In this document: piece by piece, positions 36,242 through 48,200 of the stretch
Position numbering within the stretch: the first letter of the stretch is position 1
Layout of the letters: each line of letters opens with the position of its first letter
Origin: Chrysogorgia sp. JL179-B06
Lineage: Eukaryota; Cnidaria; Anthozoa; Scleralcyonacea; Chrysogorgiidae
Direction of reading: 5' to 3'
NCBI GenBank assembly: GCA_035772405.1
Contig: JAYKKM010000504.1
Coordinates: 1,735,501 to 1,799,500 of the forward strand
DNA: 64,000 bases
Translations under genes and position numbers: made by a program
Notes under the pieces: model-generated
What the model was told of the DNA's origin: nothing
Seen by the model: the letters and a program-made list of their open reading frames with translations, nothing else
The model's database searches: none

Positions 36242-38734
36242 TGCAGAACCTCAAACCGATAGGACCGCTGAAGCTCGAGGGGAATATATCAGATAACTGG
36301 CGACGATGGCAGCAAAAATGGAAACTCTACGCCAAAGCAAGCGGCGCGGAGAAGAAAGACGAAGCCACACAGTGTGCTATCTTTCAACACATCATTGGCG
36401 ACGAAGCTCTCGAAGTGTACGACACTTTCACTTTCACTGAAAATGAAAATGGCAAGATTTCTCCGCTAATAGCAAAATTCGAAGCTTATTGTTCACCTAA
36501 AAAGAATACTACTTACGAAAGGTACGTCTTTAACTCTTTCCCTACGGCTGAAAAACATCAAAAATTGAACGACCACGTTGTTCTATTGATATCTCTTGAA
36601 ATAACCATAACTGTTGCGAAAGCTATACATTTTCTGGAAGCCCAATAAACCGGCTTTTACTTGTTCTTTTAAATTTCCCGAACAAAACACATTATGTTAA
36701 TATAAATTAGCATTAATTATCATAAATCAGGTTGAAAAATTTACATTTTTCCAGAAAAGGCCATCTTGCACGCCCGCATAGCATCTTGAAAACTCAAAAT
36801 GCCACCAATCGCAGAGTTGTTTATGAAATCAAATCAAACTTGGCGTGTGCGTGGATTTCATGTTCCTGGCGCTTGTCGAATTTCAATTTTTAATCTTGCG
36901 TTACCGTGTGCCGTGTTTTTCGATTGACGACTTTGCGGGTCTTCAGTGACCCATTTTAACTGCGCCCGTAGGGAAAGAGTTAATACATGTAAACAAGACG
37001 GCAGACCATTCGACGCGTTTGTTGTTGATCTACGCACTAAAGCGAAAACATGCGAATTTGGCACCCTACAAGACACGCTTATTCGCGACCGAATAATCTG
37101 TGGCATCGACTCGGACACTGTTCGTGAACGACTCCTGCGAAACGCCGATCTTAACCTACAAGACGCTATCACTGCCGTGCGTGCCGCCGAATCAAGCAAA
37201 ATTCAACTTCGCAACTTGAATCAGAATGACGCCAAAAACAACAATGTCAACGCTCAAGCCGACGCGCTGAGAAAAGGACAACACAGCCACACAAGACCAC
37301 AAGAATCGTGCCGCCGATGTGGAAAGAAACACAACAACGATAAATGTCCCGCGTATGGACAGACCTGTCACAAGTGCAACGGAGTCAACCACTTCGCAAA
37401 AATGTGTTTCACCAAAGACGCCAAGTTCAACAAACCCAAAGGCAAAGGTCACAGACAAGTCAACGCCATCGAACCGGAAACAGAATCCGAAGACGAGTTG
37501 AGCGCCAACGAACTGTTTATAAGTGCAATCAACACGATCACGTCAAATAACAGCGAAATCGTAAAAAATCTGGAATTGAACGGTGAATCAATCTCCTTCA
37601 AGTTGGACACTGGTGCGCAATGCAACATAATACCGGAACACATGTACAACAATATGCAAAACAAAGGTAAACTCGTCGCTACGAAAACGAAAATAACAGC
37701 CTACGGTGGAGGAAAAGTCCCCATCAAAGGACGGTGTCGCATGAAAATTTCTAGCTCGTCGAAACAAGTTCACACCGATTTCTACGTAGCATCCCTCAAA
37801 CATGCCAAACCACTTCTAGGATTAAAATCCTGCCAAGAGCTAAAATTAATTACCATCAACGAGCTTGAGAAAAGCCAACAAGCTGATCACCTCCTTGAAG
37901 AATACAATGATGTCTTCACAGGACTAGGACTGGTCGCTGGAGAATATCACATTGAACTCAAACAAGATGCACAACCAAAAATCCACCCACCAAGGAAAGT
38001 ACCACTTAGCCTTATTCCGAAACTAAAAAAAACACTTGCAAAAATGGAAAAAGAAGGAGTCATCAGCAAATCGGACAAACCGTCCGACTGGGTCAACAGC
38101 CTTGTTATCGTCGAAAAAAAAGATGGGTCCTTACGACTTTGCCTAGATCCAAAGGATCTAAACAAAGCTATCAAAAGAGAATACTTCAAGCCCCCATCGG
38201 TAGAGACCATATCCAGCGAGCTGAGGGGCAAGAAAATCTTCACAGTAATCGACATGACAAACTGTTATTGGCATAAGAAGCTTGACGATGAATCAACAGA
38301 GCTGTGCACCTTCAACACGCCTTTCGGAAGGTACACATTTAACAGAATGCCATTTGGTATTTGCTCCGCTTCCGACATTGCACAGAAGATGGTCGAAGAA
38401 CATTTTGGCAACATCGAAGGCGTATTGGCTGTACATGATGACATCACCATTGCTGGGAAAGACAATGAAGAACACGATGTCATATTGAAGAAAGTCCTTG
38501 ACCGTGCCAGAGACAGCAACATAAAGTTTAACAAGGACAAAGTCCAACTCAGAGTAAAAGAGGTAAAATACCTTGGTGGTATTGTTGGTGCTGATGGATT
38601 TAAACCTGATGAAAGCAAAGTAATAGCCATTGAAAACATGCCACTTCCAGAAAGCAAGCAAGACCTCCAACGTCTACTGGGCATGGTCAATTATCTATCA
38701 TCCTTCATTCCCAACATGTCGGAGATCACAGCAC
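36241..38734 (+). pseudogene. Gypsy Gag, protease and RT, split by a MITE
   Basis: Gag starts at 36241 (IGPLKLEGNISDNWRRW, KWKLYAKASG) and is cut at 36533 by a 446-bp MITE. Because MITE plus TTAA is 450 bp, the same frame resumes at 36984 (DGRPFDAFVVDL). Then two zinc-knuckle-like motifs (CRRCGKKHNNDKC, CHKCNGVNHFAKMC, about 37306-37410), the aspartic protease DTGAQCNIIP (about 37608), and RT motifs LRLCLDPKDLNKAI, FTVIDMTNCYWHKKL, FNRMPFGICSASD and VHDDITIAG (catalytic VHDD, an unusual first residue). Reading stops soon after 38734, where a hAT-like MITE is inserted. Confidence 0.9.
36534..36979. mobile_element. piggyBac-like MITE in Gypsy gag
   Basis: TTAA at 36530-36533 and 36980-36983. 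14-bp perfect inverted ends ctctttccctacgg / ccgtagggaaagag. A diverged copy in the opposite orientation is at about 47775-48160. Confidence 0.88.
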
Positions 38735-39544
38735 CAGTGGCGTGGTGGCTCGAATATTTCAAGGGGGGCCACTGGCCAGTGCTAAATTGGCGCCCCCAGA
38801 GATGCCAAATGCAGTTGCAAATCTGACATAAGCGAGCGCCGAAGGCGCGAGAAGCGAGCGCAGAAGGCGTGAGTTGTCCGCTTTCTAGGGGGGTTCGGGG
38901 GCATGCACCCCCGAAATTTTTGAAATCTAGAGTCTCTGAAATGCCATTTCCTGCGTTCTGGGGAAAGATTTTACAGAATTCCCATGGTTAGAAAACAACA
39001 TTTTTTGTATCAAGATTTACAATTTGTTTAGAAATTTATAGGGTTTTACAAGAACGAAGAGACTGAAGAGAGACTGTTAGAAAATAATTTTGTTCCTGGT
39101 CAAATGTCAATAACGTATAGTCAGAATATACTATAGCCTATAGGCTAAAGTTTATGCACGTTGAGCATAATATAACACTAACTTAACAGTTTTAAAAGAC
39201 AACCGATTAACCGAATGCAAGTCAATTAGTCAAAGTAGAGCTTTTGACAGTTCGGGAGAAAGCTTTGCGTACAAGTTGATGAGACGGTCTTTATCGCATT
39301 TGAGCAAAATTTTACGCTCGATTGTCATTGAAAGCAACGATTCAAGTCTCTCCTGAACCATGGACGAACGAATTCGAGTCTTCACCCTCTTGAGTGCAGA
39401 AAATGAACGCTTTAATTTAAATTTTACACACTAATCCAGGCCCTTCTTGGTAATTTTGGCGCCCACCGTCCGTGTCGGCGCCCCTCTTGAAACCATCGCT
39501 GGGGGGGCCATGGCCCCCCGGCCCCCCCGGCCACCAAGCCACTG
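38735..39544. mobile_element. hAT-like non-autonomous transposon, 810 bp, in Gypsy pol
   Basis: 8-bp target duplication cacagcac at 38727-38734 and 39545-39552. Ends cagtggcgtggtggc / gccaccaagccactg are inverted with one mismatch. No transposase frame. CAGTGGCG ends plus 8-bp duplications are typical of hAT elements. Confidence 0.9.
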
Positions 39545-39552
39545 CACAGCAC

Positions 39553-41349
39553 CACTAAGAGCTCTACTAAAGAAGGATGCACAGTGGGTATGGTATGATG
39601 AGCACAATAAGAGCCTAGAGAGAATCAAGAAAATACTAACAAGCAAACCAGTCCTATGCTTTTATGATGTCGATAAACCCACCACACTACAAGTGGATGC
39701 ATCTCAACACGGGTTGGGAGCATGCTTATTACAGGAAGGACATCCTGTAGCCTACGCATCACGATCCCTCAGCCAAGCTGAAGAACACTATGCGCAAATA
39801 GAAAAGGAATTACTAGCGATAGTGTTTGGATGTGAAAGATTCCACTGTTATACCTATGGCAAAGAAATAGATGTTCAAAGTGAGCACAAGCCACTGGAGC
39901 CAATAATGAAGAGACCACTCTCCCAAGCACCGCCTAGAATACAACGCCTACTAATTCGCCTCCAGAAATACCAACTTTCAGTCCGATATGTGCCAGGCAA
40001 ATACCTCTACATTGCTGACACACTATCAAGAGCATTCCTCCATGAAGACAGTGAAGAATCTGAGCTCCACGAAGACAGTGAGATCATGATACACAGCCTT
40101 GTAAGCAACCTGCCAATATCAGATCAAAAACTGCTTCAGTTAAAGACAGCAATAGCTGCTGATGAATCCCTGCAACTACTTGCCAAGACCATCAAATCTG
40201 GTTGGCCAAACAACAAAAACCATATTCCAAGACAAATTGCACAATATTGGCAATACAAAGATGAACTGAGTGAAGCAAAAGGACTGCTCTTTAAAGGTCA
40301 CAAATTGATCATCCCAACTTCTATGAGGAAAGAAATGCTGAACATAATCCACGAGATTCACCCGCGCACGATCCGTCATCTACTGGCCTGGAATGTCAAC
40401 CGACATAGAAAGCCTCATCAGCAAGTGCAATGTTTGTCTCACACACAGATCCCAAAACCACAAGGAACCTATGGAACCTCACCCCATCCCTACAAGACCC
40501 TGGCAGAAACTAGGATCTGACATCCTGGAATACAAAGGAAAGAACTACCTTGTTGTAGTAGACTACTACTCGAAATACATTGAAACCTGCCAGATGAATC
40601 AGAAGACAGCCAACTCTGTGATCAATCACTTGAAACCCATCCTTGCTCGTCATGGCATCCCAGAAGAGCTTGTTGCAGACAACATGCCATACAATAGCAC
40701 AGAATTCCACAAGTTTTCCAATGACTGGGGATTCAAAGTCACAACAACAAGTCCAACATATGCCCAAGCCAATGGTATGAGCGAGAAGGCAGTACAGACT
40801 GTCAAGAAAATCCTCAAGAAAGCCACTGATCCCTACATAGGTCTTCTAGAATACAGAAACACACCAGTAACTGGCATGAGCTACACACCAACACAGCTGT
40901 TAATGAGTAGAATCGCCCGAACGAAGATTCCCACACCACCAGAGTTACTGAAGCCAAAAGTTGCCACCAAAGTCAACCATCAACTACAAAAGAACAAAGA
41001 AAAGCAGAAGCACTATTATGATAGAGGAGCACGAACACTCCCTCCATTAAAGCTGCAAGAAGGTGTCCGAATACGCCAAGGAAAACAATGGATACCAGCC
41101 GTAGTCACAGCAAAAGCAGCAACTCCACGTTCGTATGTTGTCACAACACAAGATGGTCAGACTTACCGCCGGAACAGGAGAGATCTACTGAAAACAAATG
41201 AACGACCACCCAAGATAACCAATCTCACAGAAGATGACATTCAATCCAGACAACCAATCCAAACATCAACCAACCCTCAACCAAATCCACCTCGAAGATC
41301 ATCAAGAGTGAGAACCCAACCAAACAGATACATTGACTGTGAAATATAA
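39553..41349 (+). pseudogene. Gypsy RNase H and integrase (frameshifted)
   Basis: After the hAT insertion the polyprotein resumes in the shifted frame predicted by an 818-bp gain. RNase H motifs: LQVDASQHGLGACLLQ, AYASRSLSQAEEHYAQIEKE and SEHKPLE (usually DHKPLE). A frameshift with apparent loss of a few residues lies at about 40360-40390. The integrase follows in another frame: CNVCLTHRSQNHKEPM, LGSDILEYKGKNYLVVVDYY (first Asp), ELVADNMPYNSTEF (second Asp), ANGMSEKAVQTVKK (Glu). A basic C-terminal tail ends at 41349. Confidence 0.88.
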
Positions 41350-41400
41350 ACAAACTGTCCTGAACTAATAGAACAACTTCCTTAAGTTTTAGAAGGGAGA

Positions 41401-41535
41401 TGTAACATTTGAGTTAATGTTAATTATATAGAATTCATGTTAATTATATATGCAGCATTATAATAAGATATAATGCTAGTGACGCACTCAATAAAGTCAC
41501 TTGTCACTTGCATGTCGTTGAGTACATATACTACA
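41401..41535 (+). repeat. 3' LTR
   Basis: 134 of 135 bases equal the 5' LTR. Followed by the gaaag duplication. Confidence 0.95.
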
Positions 41536-41789
41536 GAAAGGGCAAAGGTGAAGGTCAACATATACACATGAGCTTCTCGGATAACGATGTTAAATCGTTG
41601 GTCTTTGGAGCCCTATAGTAATTAGATTTTCCAGTTTGGGGTCTCCGTTCACTGCAAGTTGAGTGATAAACTAATAGTCGAGCTTATATTATAAACATTA
41701 CCCTCTGGCTTAGCTTGATTAAAAGGGCAACATCCTGACACTACATGGTCGACATCGCTTTTTAAGATTGTTATTGGATTTTAAGTTTG

Positions 41790-42410
41790 TAAATAACGTT
41801 GATTGTCCACCCAAATTTAGGGATTATTGTAAAAATTAATATTTAATTGCAGAAATCCACAAATTAAACAGTTTTCTAGCCATGCTATGTTTAGGATCGC
41901 CGCAACCAAAGACTGGAACTCTCTCCCGAAATCAACTAAAGGAAATTTGAGTTCTCGTTAATTGTTAATAACGTTGATTGTCCACCCAAATTTAGGGATT
42001 ATTTTAATTTTATAGAAATGAGTTAAGAAATATAACGCTGCGAGATCAAACCTTAATTGAAGATAATATGCACAAATGAAATAATTCTCTGGTCGTGAAA
42101 CAGTTCTTTGCCGCAGCAAAAGACTGGAACTCTCTCGCAAAATCAACTCAAGGAAAATTTGAGTTATTCAATGTTTTAAAATTAAAATTTACAAATACCT
42201 TTTAGAATTAGACAACGCTTCATATAATTGTATCATCATTACCCCATGTGATCATTTGACTCCTGTCCAGTTTTTTAATTATCCATGGTGAGAGAGAGAA
42301 ACGGCGTGCTGTTGCGGTCACCCAGCCATTTATGTTGTCAATATGTTAAGTAAAGTATTTGTATTTTTATATTATGGCGAAACTAATAAACTAAACTAAA
42401 CTAATAACAA
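41790..42410 (+). repeat. LINE 3'-end remnants, two overlapping copies
   Basis: gactggaactctctc appears at about 41910 and 42123, encoding a DWNSLP-type LINE C-terminus, and ttgattgtccacccaaattt is present twice (41800, 41970). The second ends in a taaactaaactaa tail near 42390. Confidence 0.6.
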
Positions 42411-43091
42411 TTGATGATACTTTGTAAATAGTTAGGCCTTCGTTCTTTGTTGGGCTAGATTATAGTAAACTACGCGTTTATAACTTAGGTGCAGTAGTTC
42501 CAAACGAAATAATATTACATCCTTCGTGAAAACCTTCTCATTTCTATCCTGACTATTATTTTCCATCATTGCATGCATATAAATATATTACTGTTATTAA
42601 CTTTGATCAACAACTCCACCCCATGCGAAGCAAGATTTTAAAGAATTTAAAGTGTAAAAATAAACGGAATTATTCAGCTTTAGACTTGATCTAAATGAGT
42701 CGTGACTACATTGACGTTTCAAACAATCAGATATACAGTATATCAACTTTAGTTGTTGCTTTTCGGAGAAACAAATCTGCTATTGAACATGAACGCAAGA
42801 TTGAAATAATATAGAATAATTTGGCATTTAAATATTCATTTCATGTACATATAATCTATATCAGTAATGTCGTATTTTGGGTTAGAAGCAGTTCAATCAA
42901 TGAAATACCATGTTTAGACGACGTGTAAAGCAATTAGTTTGGTGCAGGGAGTTAAATTTGTCGTGTCCGTCATGATCAGACCGATACAATATCTGAAATG
43001 CGTGTTTGTTTTAGACGCCGCCGTAACGTCGCATGGAATTATAAAGTGCATAAATTACTAATCCCACTAAATTGATTTAATATAGCTGCAT
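42411..43091. other. Sequence upstream of the secreted-protein gene, nothing recognised
   Basis: No coding or repeat call that I can support. A TATAAA-like gtatataaacc lies at 43281. Confidence 0.35.
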
Positions 43092-43100
43092 AGTCTTCTT

Positions 43101-43155
43101 TAGTCTGCGAAAGCAGCCTCTGTCCTCACAGGACAGAGTCTGCTTTCGCAGACTA
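43101..43155. mobile_element. 55-bp hairpin mini-MITE with 9-bp target duplication
   Basis: 26-bp inverted arms (one mismatch) around a 3-nt loop, ends TAGTCTGCG. Flanked by agtcttctt at 43092-43100 and 43156-43164. Same design as 18218-18270. Confidence 0.82.
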
Positions 43156-43296
43156 AGTCTTCTTGAAAACCAGAATATTTGTTATTTTGTCTAAATACAA
43201 TTCGTCGTCTGAAACGAAGTCTCATTAACGTCAAATAATCCACGAAGTTAATATTGCATTAAATGCGACAATTGATCGACGTATATAAACCAAGCC

Positions 43297-45225
43297 TAAA
43301 CATAATACATAAAGTCACAGTACATGCGTAACAATTGACTTTATGAAAAATTCTGTTCTTTAACATGTTTTAACATGTATTATTTGGAATAAAACATGCA
43401 ATGCATTCTTAACACTACTGAACAATTGTCATAATTTAGACGCATGAGAGTTACACAGAGAGTTATTATCACGCAGACCTCGTGAGAAGAACATTTGATC
43501 GTCACCTTCAGAACTTTGATTATACCTTTGGTTATCCATTTTAATATGCCGTTAACTTTGAATGCTTGGTTAGTTGTTGGTTTAGCTGGCGCTTTGGTTT
43601 CAACTGTTTCCACAAGAATTGTAAGAAATAAGGGGGTAAGAACCTAACCTGGCATTATATATATATATATATATTTTTAACTCAATGCATTAGCTTGGCA
43701 TATATAGGTATCCATAAGACGAGAATATTTAACGTATCGAAGGAGTTCAGTTATATAAGAAATAGTAAAATCATTTATTTCGCTTTAAACGATTTGTTAC
43801 AAGGGAGTTAAATTTAATGCAGGATATTTAGGACATTGTTCATGGTAAAATTGAAGACGTATAAACGTGACAGTAACTCTAGTTGATGATGGCGATTTTA
43901 AACCCGTACTTCTTTCGAATTACAGTAATAAGAAAGGTGCAGTGATGTTTCGCAAACGCCACATAAGGTTGCTAGCTTTGCTCAATCATATGGCACACAC
44001 GGACCTGGTCACAAATCTCAGCAGTGGACTCTATTTAGGGAATACCAACGAATTCACTAAAGTCAAGACAGTCACATTTTGCAGCTATTTGAATTTCATG
44101 ACAAGAATCAAACAATATGTTTACATTATCTAAAACAGTTACGGAATGAACACTCATGATTTATGGGATTGAACGTCCCTCGTACGCGGCAATCTGCCTT
44201 GTAACTTTCTATATATAATGTCCATTACTAAATCACAGCGTTAATTACATCTATAATATGCGTAAATTATCAACAACACAATCATTAAACGTAAACATTA
44301 ATTGCTTACCACTAATTTGCGGGGAGCAGTTTCACAATACAGTAGATACCACTCGAGTTTAATCTATATATCTTCAGCTTGTGCGCACCAATGCAATTTC
44401 TCAACATCTTGCTGGTTGCTACGCGGGTATAGTGTCGAATTTATGCATTAGGTATAACAAAGCCAATTTGTGATGAAATATCTGTTTAGTAATACACGTT
44501 TTAAACATCGAAATTTTCATGCGTTGAATCTAATTAACAATTACGCAACGAGCCTGAGTTTTCTATTTGCATAATAATACATGATAACGAGGACGAATTA
44601 AACTACACTGATCTCGAAAGAAGACTGGATCGAGCAATTACTGTTTGTAAATGAAGCCAGCAGACCACCATTACTAAGGGACCAACTGAAGATCCTATGA
44701 GGCTTTTTCTTGGATTATGTGCTCTTACCAATCAACAAAATAAAATAATTTACAATATAGAGGAGCAGTAGATATTTTTCAAATTACTGGGCTAAACGAT
44801 TCATGACCTGCCTACATATTTACTGCGACTTTAGTCCCTTAGTTGTGCCTGTCAGATTTAGCGAATTTCATTTTCTGCCTTCGGTGAACAATAGGTTCCT
44901 CGATCCAGTCTTCTTTCGAGATCAGTAATGTTTCACTATTGCTCATAGAAAACGAGGGCGAGTTGTCGATACGTCATGTAACGTCGTCAAATTACATCAC
45001 CAGACGAAAGAAGTTTGCCAAAATATTTTACAAATAAAATATTTCTGTTATACTTTGAATTTATTATCCGCTCGTGAAGTATATTGGCTTTAAATTATCT
45101 ATCCTTAGCAACTGGTTGGTGTCCAGCAAAAGAATACATCCTAACACCGTTAATAGGAGAAGCAGTCAATCCAAATACGACCAGCCTCACGCAAAATTTG
45201 TTAAACGGGAAGGGTTAATGGACGT
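43297..45225. repeat. Tandem duplication, unit A (~1.9 kb)
   Basis: Aligns collinearly with 45428-47306 (offset about 2.1 kb), from taaacataatacataaag to gggttaatggacgta, with scattered substitutions and small indels. Contains exon 1 copy A. Confidence 0.95.
43546..43620 (+). CDS. Signal-peptide exon 1, copy A
   Basis: 25 codons from ATG to RI, donor gtaagaaat, phase 0. Hydrophobic core WLVVGLAGALVS. Downstream of a TATAAA-like sequence at 43281 that lies just outside the duplicated unit. Confidence 0.72.
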
Positions 45226-48200
45226 ATAGTCTTCCATTCAGTCTAGTCGCTGCAGCTCTACTTACAGCAAGCCAGACCTTATGCAATCATCACCCGCAAC
45301 GTCTTCGGCACTTGAAACAACTGATCAGGCTAACTCTGATGCCCAGCTTCGCATTGAAAACCAAGCCACAAATATCCAGATGCAAGCTCCCCGCCAATCG
45401 TTCAATTTCCATGGCTGCACAGTGTCATAAACATAATACATAAAGTAACAGTACATGCATAATAATTGACTGTATGAAAAATTCAGTTCTTTAACATGTT
45501 TTAACATGTATTATTTGGAATAAAACATGCCATGCATTCTGAACACTACTGAACAATTGTCATAATTTAGACGCATGAGAGTTACACAGAGAGTTATTAT
45601 CACACAGACCTCGTAAGAAGAACATTTGATCGTCACCTTCAGAACTTTGATTATACCTTTCGTTATCCATTTTAATATGCCGTTAACTTTGAATGCTTGG
45701 TTAGTTGTTGGTTTAGCTGGCGCTTTGGTTTCAACTGTTTCCACAAGAATTGTAAGAAATAAGGGGGTAAGAACCTAACCAGGCATTATATATATATATT
45801 TTTTTGAACTCAATGCATTAGCTTGGCATATATAGGTATCCATAAGACGAGAATATTTAACGTATCGAAGGAGTTCAGTTAAGAAATAGTAAAATCATTT
45901 ATTTCGCTTTAAACGATTTGTTACAAGGGAGTTAAATTTAATGCAGGATATTTAGGACATTGTTCATGGTAAAATTGAATACGTAAACATGACAGTAATC
46001 TAGTTGATGATGACGAATTTAAACCCGTACTTCTTTCGAATTACAGTAATAAGAAAGGTGTAGGTGATGTCTCGCAAACGCCACATAAGGTTGCTAGCTT
46101 TGGTCAATCATATGGCACACACGGAGCTGGTCACAAGTCTCAGCAGTGGACTCTATTTAGGGAATACCAACGAATTCACTAAAGTCAAGACAAATTTTGC
46201 AGCTATTTGAATTTCATAACAAGAATCAAACAATATGTTTACATTATTTAAAACAGTTACGGAATGAACACTCATGATTTATGGGATTGAACGTCCCTCG
46301 TACGCGGCAATCTGCCTTGTAACTTTCTATCTATAATGCTTGCCCACTAAATTCCATTACTAAATCACAGCGTACGTAAACATTAATTGCTTACCACCAA
46401 TTTTCGGGGAGCAGTTTCACTATAGATACTACTCGAGTTTAATCTATATATCTTCAGCTTGTGGGCGCCAATGTTTTTTCTCAACATCTTGCTGGTTGCT
46501 ACGCGGGTATAGTGTCGAATTTATGCATTAAGTATAACAAAGCCAATTTGTGATGAAATATCTGTTTAGTAATGCACGTTTTAAACATCGAAATTTTCAT
46601 GCGTTGAATCTAATTAACAATTACACAACGAGCCTGAGTTTTCTATTTGCATAATAATACATGATAACGAGGACGAATTAAACTACACTGATCTCGAAAG
46701 AAGACTGGATCGAGCAATTACTGTTTGTAAATGAAGCCAGCAGACCACCATTACTAAGGGACCAACTGAAGATCCTATAAGGCTTTTTGTTGAATTATGT
46801 GCTCTTACCAATCAACAAAATAAAATAATTTACAATATAGAGGAGCAGTAGATATTTTTAAATTACTGGGCTAAACGATTCATGACCTGCTTACATATTT
46901 ACTGCGACTTTGGTCCTTAGTAATGGTGCCTGTCAAATTTCGCGGATTTCATTTTCTGCCGTCAGTGAACAATAGGTTACTCGATCCAGTCTTCTTTCCA
47001 GATCAGTGCTCCACTATCGCTCATGGAAAACGAGGGCGAGTTTTCGATACGTCATGTAACGTCATCAAATTACGTCACCAGACGAAAGAAGTTTGCCAAA
47101 ATATTTTGCAAATAAAATATTTCTGTTATACTTTGAATTTATTATCCGCTCGTGAAGTATATTGACGTTAAATAATCTATCCTTAGCAACTGGTTGGTTG
47201 TCCAGCAAAAGAATACATCCGAACACTGGAGAAGCAGTCAACCCAAATACAACCAGCCTCACGCAAAATTTGTTAAACGAAAAGGGAAGGGTTAATGGAC
47301 GTAGTTTTGTCGTAATATAAAAAACAAATAATCACATGATTTTTCTCATGCAATTTAGGATTTATACTACTCGTGATATTTGTAAATTGTCCAAATTGTT
47401 CTCGTCTAACGGCTCCTACAAATTTGGCACAATTTTCAGATATCACTCGTTGTGTAAATCCTTAATTGCACTCGCCAAACAGTAATTTTGACGAATCAGA
47501 AAACAGTAATTTTGTCATGCATATAATAAGTTGTGTAATTATAGTGACCCTTAATCTTCTATAACTTTTTAAATGATAGGGTAAAGCCAGTTACGACCCA
47601 GGAGTATGTAACCAAATAAAAAGAGGAGCATTTGTTTTGATAAAAGATCGCCTGGATGAAGATAAACTTTTAGTTTGTCAAAGAGAAAGACAGCAATTCC
47701 GTTGGGTTATGTTAAATGGTAGGTTTCATAAGTACTAGGTTAATTAGGAAAAATAGGATCAAATATTTCCTGTCTGGCCCAGTCAAAATAGGTCGTACAA
47801 GGCTGATGAAGTCGTGAATAAAAAAACACGGCACACGGTAATGCAAGATTAAGAATTGAAAATCGACAAGCGCCAGGCACACTGCAAGTTTGATTTGATT
47901 TCATAAAAAAAAACTCTGCGATTGGTGGTATTTTGAATTTCATGACGCTACGCGGGCGTGCAAGATGGGCTTTTCTTTCAAAATGAAAGTTTTCAAACCA
48001 AATTTATGTTTTTCAAACTAATTTTTGATAATTCATGCTAAAAGTTTATTGGGCTTTCATAAAATGTATTGCCGCTTTCGCAACAGTTATGGTTATTTCC
48101 AAAGATATAAATAGAACAAATATGTTGTTCAATTTTTGATGTTTTTTTCACGGGTATGTACTACATATCCCTTAAAGGGAAACTGTGCATAAAAAATAAA

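Larger units (their letters stand above)
36096..41535 (+). mobile_element. Ty3/Gypsy LTR retrotransposon, complete ends, interrupted interior
   Basis: 135-bp LTRs at 36096-36230 and 41401-41535 differ at one base (cattgag/cgttgag). The 5-bp duplication gaaag flanks it (36091-36095, 41536-41540). A primer-binding-like tggtgtcagaa follows the left LTR and a purine run (agaagggaga) precedes the right. Gag, protease, RT, RNase H and integrase are in Gypsy order. Two MITEs and a frameshift break the coding region. Confidence 0.95.

Noticed and set aside
38265..38690. Minus-strand open frames over the Gypsy RT
   Set aside because: Antisense shadows of the polyprotein.
43380..43613. Minus-strand 77-codon frame (METVETKAPAKP), also at 45511-45744
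   Set aside because: Antisense of the signal-peptide exon; the plus-strand exon has a donor and joins in phase to downstream exons.
43867..44133. 88-codon open frame in unit A
   Set aside because: Broken by frameshift in unit B and no splice or domain support.
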